A DNA stretch of 64,000 nucleotides from Cymbidium sinense (Eukaryota > Streptophyta > Magnoliopsida > Asparagales > Orchidaceae). The translations under genes were made by a program, and so were the position numbers. Within the stretch, counting starts at the first letter, position 1, and each line of letters opens with the position of its first letter. The DNA lies in contig CM038218.1 of NCBI GenBank assembly GCA_021442155.1, forward strand, positions 59,486,268 to 59,550,267, given 5' to 3'. This document shows, piece by piece, positions 56,701 through 64,000 of this stretch. The notes under the pieces were generated by a model, which made no database searches, was not told where the DNA came from, and saw only the letters and a list, made by a program, of their open reading frames with translations.

Positions 56701-59034
56701 ATATTTTATCGATCCAATCTACATCTGAGAATACTAGTGTATAGTATCATGTAAACTTTCTGCCATTTTGATAGCTGACATATGTATATGTCAATAACTT
56801 TCACATCTCAAAGGTCATGCCATCTATGCATGGTGCAGTTCAACCCTCTAATTCAATCTTCTAATATTACAAATAGTGATTACCCTCGATACTACTTTGT
56901 TTGATTTCGATGCTAATTTTTTAAATGAGTTTAGGGGGCATTTCTAAAAGATTCAAAATATTCAAATTTGGTAACGTGGGAATGGGTTGGGTTAGCAACA
57001 ACTTTGGCTCTCACAGTTCAAAGAGCATATGTCGATGCCCTGATGGATGCATGTGGTTGTGTCTAGATTTCTTTCTAGATTTCTTTTGCAAGTCATCTCT
57101 TACTACAACATGATCATAATTCTTTTCAATGGAATTTGATGTATAAAAACAACATTATTTTATGTTAGTATTAGTTATGTCATCGACATACAATGCATTA
57201 TCCTCACTAACTAGTACCTTGTTGTTCATCATGCATTGGCATAACCTAGTATTAGTTCCAAGAGCATATTAAGTCATGCTGCTTCAGCTTCACTTGCAAC
57301 TAGAATTTATCTCTTGTATTCTCTAGCTTGATTTGTGATATTCATCAGTATTAGAAATAACAGACTTATGCTCCATTCGATTGTCTCTTGGAACATGATT
57401 ATGCATATGAAAATCATGCCTACTTAGTCATATGAGGATTTCAAACATGTTATTACTAATGTTTAGTGATAGAAAGGCAGGATTTTCTTAGTCCATTTTT
57501 ACAATTTTGTGCTTGCCACTTTCTAATTTATAGGTTTCGAACTTTACACCTTTCTTTACACATTCTAACTTATACTCCATTGGATTGCCTCTTGGAACAT
57601 GGTTATACATATGAAAATCATGCCTACTTAGTCATATGAGGATTTCGAACATGTTATTACTAATGTTTAGTGATAAAAAGGTAGGATTTTTCTTAGTCCA
57701 TTTTTACAATTTTGTGCTTGCCACATTCAAATTTATAGGTTGTGAACTTTACACCTTTCTTTAGTAACCTCTATATTTAATATAGGATCACATAACCCTT
57801 AAGCCTAATTTAGGTATAATAGCAATCACAATAATTTTTTTTTATATATAATTATTCAATCTATGCTATATGCTTTAGTAAATTAGCTGAAAACACCTAA
57901 AGTCCTCCACAAAAATAAAAAACTCATGTAATATTCAACATAATCTTCTTAGAATTGACAGTGTGAGTAAATTAGACCGCCTTTCTAACATTTGAAAGTT
58001 CGTAACAACATTAGCTTATTGTTGTATGAAATCATCAATACTCTAAAAGTAAAACAAGGAACCCCTCAATCCATATTGAAAGACGACCATAAGATCAATC
58101 AAACGAGCCTATATCAAAGAGAACAATCTAGAAGATAAATACAAGATAAGTTGAAATCATCAAATTCTAGTAAAAATCTTTAGGAGAGATGTCTCAACTT
58201 GTGGCTATCAATGGTGTCTTGAAGATATCACTCAATGATGGATGAGTCGGATGGAATTGTATTCAAAACTTTTCCTTCTATGTTTATTTACCTCATCATT
58301 ATTTGGAAGTAGTTTTTTTTGTCTTCTATTATTTCCTGGAAAATCCTACTAATGAAGCGGTTCTTTTGGTCTAAATATATTATAATCTTCTATTTTATTC
58401 ATGAAGATTGATTGGAGAAGCCTAAGATTTCATTAACAGAGAAGCCACTTACAACACTAAGGATAATATTTGAAGATTTGAAGAAAGTGGAAAAGGTAAA
58501 GAGAGGAAAAGTAGTTAAGAGATGGAGAAGCCTTTGGACGATAAGATGGAGGTTCTGGCAGTGTGATGCTCCATTATAATAAAACAAATGGTTAAAGTCT
58601 TGGGTCAATTAACTCTTCTAATGTTAAAATCTGATAATAAGAATTGGTTGAGTGGCATGTTACTAAGAAGATATAGAATAGGATGAGGTACGTGTTATGC
58701 TACTTAATATTTCTATAGTAGTAGCCGATAAAATTATTTTCTCAATTATTAGATTCAAAGTCAATATATATTGTCAAACTTTTTGTTATTCACTTTTCTT
58801 TAAATATCCAAGCATGATATTTGAAGAAACCTAATTATATGTGAGGATTCCTCGAGGATTGTAGCATGTAGGCTTGTATTATGATCATTAATGTTGCTAT
58901 AGCTTAGATTATTTTTGTGTCTAGGTGGCAGAATTTCATGCAATCATGTCCCTTACTATGTCTGCTCTAATCTGTGTGATGTTATTAATTTTTTTTTTGT
59001 GTAGATGGTGTTGGGATCAACCCTCAACAAAATC
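53648..59034 (+). CDS. UFM1: Ubiquitin-fold modifier 1, exons 1-3 (partial)
   Basis: UFM1 is a small ubiquitin-like protein attached to targets such as ribosomes at the endoplasmic reticulum (ufmylation) by the E1-E2-E3 set UBA5-UFC1-UFL1. Exons: 53648-53724, 53831-53928 and 59005 to about 59034. The joined protein starts [20 protein letters not shown], then [18 protein letters not shown] and [19 protein letters not shown], and DGVGINPQQ in exon 3. This is the highly conserved beta-grasp fold. Introns are phase 2 (106 bp) and phase 1 (5076 bp). The last part (family ending with the conjugation-competent VG) is not found to 64000, so the terminal exon is probably outside. Frames are intact. 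The start is the first ATG in frame and matches the family. Confidence 0.9.
53831..53928 (+). CDS. UFM1: UFM1 exon 2
   Basis: Acceptor TTTAG ends at 53830. It encodes [20 protein letters not shown] and onward to AIITN. Donor GTATGG is at 53929. Confidence 0.93.
55290..55552 (-). mobile_element. RTE LINE 3' end, minus strand
   Basis: The (CAA)n start at 55290 is the reversed (TTG)n tail. The following sequence, reversed, matches the 3' coding end of the LINE at 29560-29800, including the GRGRPKKTWL coding stretch and the GGCCACATAAAGCG block. It is truncated at its 5' side near 55552. The target duplication is not clear. Confidence 0.88.
57365..57768 (+). repeat. Tandem duplication, period 204 bp
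   Basis: CTTATGCTCCATTCGATTG (57365) and CTTATACTCCATTGGATTG (57569) start two units with only scattered differences, running to the TTTACACCTTTCTTTA block. Confidence 0.88.
59005..59034 (+). CDS. UFM1: UFM1 exon 3
   Basis: Acceptor TGTGTAG ends at 59004. The first base pair completes D and the exon reads DGVGINPQQ to 59030. The first GT after this is at 59035 (AATC-GTATAT), so the exact donor is uncertain by a few bases. Confidence 0.78.
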
Positions 59035-60011
59035 GTATATCCTCAATGTTTAATTTCTCTTTGGTAGAATTCCCTTGGCTATTTATGTCTTTAGAGTTTA
59101 GTTTCATTTGTTGCTCTTAATTGCTCCAATATATGAATATAGCTAAAAGGCAATTTTTTTATCATTCATTCATTGACCCACCAATGTGTTTGGTGTTATT
59201 GGTGTTGATGTTTTCAATGGCATAAAGCTTCATGAATATTACTTTTATTAAATTGTACTTGTTGCCCGATAGATTGATTCATATTTTACTCACTAATAGT
59301 TAGTAGTGTTGCTCATTACGCTTATGCTTATGATAGTTCACATGTAATTTATATATATATATAGTTATTTACTTAAAAATATGCAATCAAGATTTTTATG
59401 AGGTCAGAGGTTTTAGAGCAAACCTAGTATTTGAAAAGGAAAAGTACCTTATGTGTACATTCTATTAGAAGTGAGTAGGATGGAGATTTTGATAAGTTAC
59501 ATAATTTTAGATCATTTACGTTATATGATTTTGAGCAAGGGGTTAACATTGAAGCCTCGATCACTAAGTTGAGTATGACATAAATAAAGATGCGAAATAA
59601 AAATAAGCATATATGATAGAAGATGCACATATGAGGTAGCAATAAAATTAATGTGCAAGAATTAGATTGTTGTAGATCAAAGTTGGCCACCATAAGTTGT
59701 TTAAAAAGGACTTGTGCTAACAATGGTACACTCCTCATGTTCCTCTCATCAATCTTTGATTATGATTCATAAAGTTGATCTTTAGGATAAAACAAATTAT
59801 GATGATGGTGAGTCCACCAAGAATCAACGAGTGAAATTCATTTATTTGACAAATCCAATGATTTCTCATTTTCATAAGAAATTAGAATATTTTGGTTCTC
59901 TTGTTTATTTGACAAGTACTTTAATTAAGTTGATTAGTCTTACCATTCTCATTGAAATGTTAACATTTTTAGAAGTGATGATGTATGGAAATTAAACAAA
60001 CTTTACATAGG

Positions 60012-60098
60012 TGGGGGAGAGAGGGAGGGATTTTATATAGGAGGGAAGGAGGGAGGGAGGGAAAAAGAGAGAGAGGAAGGGAGGGGTAGGAGAGAGAT
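60012..60098 (+). repeat. GGGA-rich tract with G-quadruplex motif
   Basis: A purine run of GGGA/GAGA repeats. G3 runs at 60043-60045, 60051-60053, 60055-60057 and 60059-60061, with loops of 5, 1 and 1 nt, fit the classic G-quadruplex pattern on the plus strand. Confidence 0.75.
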
Positions 60099-61654
60099 TG
60101 TCTCTTGGATTATGTTATAGATTTTTTTTTTTAATGTTCTTTTCAAGTGAGGGCTTCTATAACTTCTTAGATGATACCTCATTTGTGATATGGATATCAT
60201 TTGAAAGTTGTAAGAAGCTATTCTTCTTGAGGTTATTGATAGATTAATCAATTGTTTTATGCATTACCTTTTAAATGGGCACCAAATAAAGCCTTTATTT
60301 TCATCTGAAATTGGGATTGTAGTTTTTTTTTTTTAATATTTTTATGTTCAACCAAACTATGGTGTCAAAGGTCAATAACGAGATAAAAATTTCAATTTTA
60401 GTTAGGGGTGTAACTTGGTATAGTTTGGATTAGTTTCATCTAGAATTAATACTTACCTAGCTATTACATGAACATTGAACCAAAATTAAACTACATTTTT
60501 ATTTCCACTCTAGTTCATTTCTCGAGACCAATTACATTATTGGGTTGACATTATTCTATGTTTGATTTGTGTCTTTTAAAAAGAAGAAAACTTCAAAGTT
60601 TTTTATTATTTTTGCAACCTCATCAAGACAGTTAAGCTTTCACATTTAAAATTAATTAAATAAAATTAGCATACACTATAGAATTGTGAATGACTATTTT
60701 TAAACAATTTACATGCAAACACATAAGATGTTATTAAGCATCACAATAGATGATGTAAAACTTACATATTTATTGAAAATTAGCTATGATATTATTCAAA
60801 TGTTCAATATTTGATTATTCCATCGAATTTTTTGAATAATAATTTTCATAATCTTTAGATTTTGGTTCCATTAGACTTCATGTTACCCAACTAGCCTATT
60901 GTCCCTGTTATATTGGATCTATATATTTTAGATTGAAAGTGAAAATTGAAATTGATCAGATTATTGTTTAATTTGAAGTTGGGTTGGTTGAAATAATTGC
61001 TTCCCGTACATGAATATTTTGGTACATAAACTGGCTTTTTTTATGGCATATTTTATTATTACTAAGGCATAGACAAGTCAATTAGGAGGTAGTCAATAGA
61101 AGAGGGCAAGTGATCTTTTTGGTGGCAGACTCATTGATAACGTAAGGTTCTTTAGCTTTGTCAAAGCTTTCCACTTGCATATGTCCAATTTAAACTTATT
61201 ATTTCCTTATGGTTTCCAGCATAGTTTGCTATAGTTAAAGATCTTAGTTGTGCTTGATCAACTTGTATGCTTCGTGATGGTGCATGTAACATTAATATTT
61301 ATCCGACTTGCTTCACACTTATATTGTTAAACGCAAAATTCTGAATATATTATTGTAAATGTATGAATTTGTTTTGGGAGCTATTTTCTTAATAGGGATG
61401 AGCTTTGAAAGTGAACTTAAACTAGCAAATCAAAAATTTTCCAATTTAATTTTTGTTATGGTTTTCCCTTATTTTTGCTACATTTAGTTTCAACTTCATA
61501 CCATGTCTTTCTAGTTTCTGCAGTGTAGCAATGTCATTTGAAACTTCAAAGCCATTTCTTAAAAGTAAATTTGGTTTGAGAATAGTTTCAACCTAAATTC
61601 CTTGTTGATAGTTGCACCTATCAGCGAGTAAAATTATTGGTTAGAAATAGATTC

Positions 61655-61872
61655 CAAGATTGTCATCCGACTATTTGCATGTGACCAATTTAGTCACCAA
61701 CTATACAAAATTGATCCAAAATGGTCTCTTATGTAGAAAGAGTGATACAAAATTGATCTCAATTTAGTTCTTGAGGGATCATTTTGGATTTGTTTTACAT
61801 AATTGAGGGCTAAATTAGAGAAATATGATAGTCTGAGACTGGCTACATGCAAATAGTCGAAGACCATTTTGG
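61655..61872. mobile_element. MITE-like inverted-repeat element
   Basis: Inverted ends share CGACTATTTGCATGT. The left has CAAGATTGTCATCCGACT and the right, reversed, CCAAAATGGTCTTCGACT. GATTC may be a 5-bp target duplication (61650-61654, 61873-61877). 218 bp, non-coding. Confidence 0.6.
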
Positions 61873-62051
61873 GATTCATCCCATATTGATAATTTATCCA
61901 CTTAGTTGCATTTACTGCATACATAATAGTTGAATATTTCTTTCTTTTGGAAGCTTGTTATGGTAATATGATATATTTTTATCTGAAATTTCTAAATTCA
62001 TTACTGATAAACCATACATTCATACATATAAATAAATAAATAAATATATAT

Positions 62052-62052
<1 letters not shown>

Positions 62053-62141
<89 letters not shown>
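62053..62141. repeat. Compound (TA)n(GA)n microsatellite
   Basis: About 50 bp of TA followed by about 39 bp of GA. Confidence 0.97.
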
Positions 62142-62145
<4 letters not shown>

Positions 62146-64000
62146 GAGAAATTGATTTAGTTATTTTAAAATAAAGGAAAAAAATCCACTAATTAAATTG
62201 ATTATAAAATTAATGGCAAAGGGTAAGTTGGCAAGTGGTAAATTTATGGTAACATAGATAGAAATTGTGTAAATATATTGAATAGATTTAATACCTCGTA
62301 CACTTAGATTAGTATTAAGGCCTAGGTAAAAGGCCATAATATCAACTAGAAGTAGGCCTCAACATCAGGATCATGTTACAGATTAAGAAAGAGGATGCAA
62401 ATTTTAGAGAATTTGCAAAAATATTTAATTGTGTTGATATAGAAATAAGGTAAAATGAGAGAAGATATGGACCAAATTAGAGGAAGAATTTAAATTTTAG
62501 AAATGGGTTATTTTCTAGACAATAAATAAGTGGGTTTTAACTTATAATATTTTGAATGTAAATTTGACTAGACAATATGAAAATCAATATAGTAGAAATA
62601 CTTGTGGAGTTATCTATGGTTATAATAGACAAAGTACATATGATTTGGCTCAGAAAGTGTAGCATGAACATATGATGGACTGATAGATCCTAGAGTTTTT
62701 TTTCTTAATGGTTTATTGATTTAAGTAAACTTTTTGTTCGACAAGTTATACTTGGTTACCATTAAATGAGATTTGTTAAGTTAAAATTAACTTGGGAAGC
62801 TAAGATATATTTGATGTGTTATATAAACAAAGGAAAAGATTTTATAGGTAATCTATAACAGATTGAAATAAAAGTTACACTTAAAGAAAAAGATCCCCCA
62901 TTATCATATCTTAATTATTTGTTTGATGGATTTTAATTCTTTTTTGCTGATGATTACTAAATATATGAATAAATTTGAGAAGTTACTCATATATTTTGAA
63001 ATAATAGAAGTAACCAAAGGATCACTTTCTAAGTTAAAATTGAATTTAAGACATGATATTAATAGAGGGATGACACATTGACATCTGATTTCATCAATAG
63101 TTTAGAAGGTATTTTAGGTACTTGCTTTAAGGTGCACCTCATGAAGGGCAGATAAGCCTCAAGCTTATGGTTTTGGCGAGCAAGGTTTAAGATTTTTTAT
63201 TTGAGGCATAAATTTCGAGGTTATATACCTCGAGATGTATCAGTCAAAAGTCTCAAATTAACATCTACTTAAAATATATTTCTAAGTTATATGCACATGA
63301 ATTTAAGTTTTAAGACCTTGAGTTGAGACTAATTTGGGGATAGAGAGCTACGGTTCAAGGGAAATCAAGTTCCTATAATCAGTAGTAGTTAAATGCTAGT
63401 GGGAGTTGGGCGCTAACAAGGGTCTACGAGTGAGAGTCGAGGGTATCACATGAAAGTGGGAGTTAGATGCTACTTGCAACAACTATAGTAGGGAGCAAGC
63501 GCCTGTGATTGGGCTTTGATTTTGATATTGAGTGCTATTGGCAAGTTTCATTTATTTAACTGATTGTTTTTTTATTAGTTTGTTTTTGTTTTCTTTTTTT
63601 TTTGGATTTTTTTATTTTGACTAGTATGTTTCCTTTTAAATCTATTTTTATTTTTTTAATAATATTTTTAATTGATCTTTCTTTTTATCTGATTTTGATT
63701 GTTTTATTTTTTATTTTTTAAGGTTTTTATTTTCTTTTTAACTATTTATTGATAGTTTATGACATATTTGTGAATTATATTTAATTTAATTTAATTTTCA
63801 TTTGAGGTTTGTGCCTCGATCCGTCTTAACGATTATGCTTAGATTCAATAAGAAAAAATGCCTCCATTTTTGTTTTTACTTTTTGTTTCTTTATTTTATC
63901 ATTTGACCATGCTTTTCAAATTACAATATTAGATTTTGAGTACAAATTGAAATCACCTATTTTCAAAAGAGTCCATACATGCATTAAAAATTTGTTCCAT

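Larger units (their letters stand above)
53929..59004 (+). other. UFM1 intron 2 (5.1 kb)
   Basis: AT-rich. It holds an RTE 3' end (55290-55552, minus), a 204-bp tandem duplication (57365-57768) and scattered repeat-like DNA (for example GGCATAAAGCCTCAAGCC near 55740, similar in style to 63130-63200). No other gene is supported. Confidence 0.7.
59035..64000 (+). other. Probable UFM1 intron 3 or downstream DNA
   Basis: No UFM1 exon or other gene is recognised. The region holds a purine-rich tract, one MITE and a microsatellite, listed separately, and otherwise AT-rich sequence. Confidence 0.55.

Noticed and set aside
56900..57360. Possible copia-like YVDDI on the minus strand near 57180
   Set aside because: Only a few residues match and no other copia domain is seen nearby.

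Overview
This is a nuclear plant genome window, almost certainly angiosperm: AT-rich, with split genes, (AT)n microsatellites and several classes of plant transposable element. Two host genes are recognisable. A cellulose synthase-like H (CSLH) gene lies on the minus strand from the ATG at 33233 to beyond the left edge. The 5' part of UFM1 (ubiquitin-fold modifier 1) lies on the plus strand from 53648. A CSLH-type gene favours a monocot, but I cannot name the species.

Left half (1-33 kb). Eight CSLH exons can be placed with canonical splice sites. Exons 1-4 (33233-30548) are separated from exons 5-8 (2214-1) by a 28.3 kb intron. That intron holds about 23.3 kb (3610-26909) of endogenous pararetrovirus (Caulimoviridae, petuvirus/florendovirus-like) in at least eight rearranged pieces on both strands. 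All pieces are broken by stops, frameshifts and deletions. Two are long: 3961-10785 (minus; leader to promoter/poly(A) region) and 16411-22497 (plus; primer-binding site to just past RNase H). The viral block is bracketed by two direct copies (about 0.78 kb) of host intron sequence at 2838-3609 and 26910-27703. The same intron also carries a 5'-truncated RTE-type LINE with a perfect 13-bp target duplication. CSLH exons 7 and 8 show frame disruption, so the gene is either a recent pseudogene or affected by assembly indels.

Middle (33-53 kb) is a transposon graveyard. A MULE DNA transposon (33331-37234, 9-bp target duplication) sits 36 bp upstream of the CSLH TATA box. A fragment of plastid rpl20 is at about 38.2-38.4 kb. 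A decayed Tat-type Ty3/gypsy element (38982 to about 47345) has a 5' LTR, gag-pol relics, tandem repeats and an antisense extra ORF, but no 3' LTR. A 53-bp RTE remnant lies inside it. A solo LTR of a related family is nested inside a small MITE (48013-49147). A 1.2-kb PIF/Harbinger-like non-autonomous element and another LTR copy follow.

Right part (53-64 kb). UFM1 exons 1-3 are intact and sit downstream of a double G-box. Intron 2 is 5.1 kb and carries an RTE 3' end. The terminal exon was not found and presumably lies beyond 64000. The rest is AT-rich intronic or intergenic DNA with a tandem duplication, a MITE, a G-quadruplex-type tract and a (TA)n(GA)n microsatellite.
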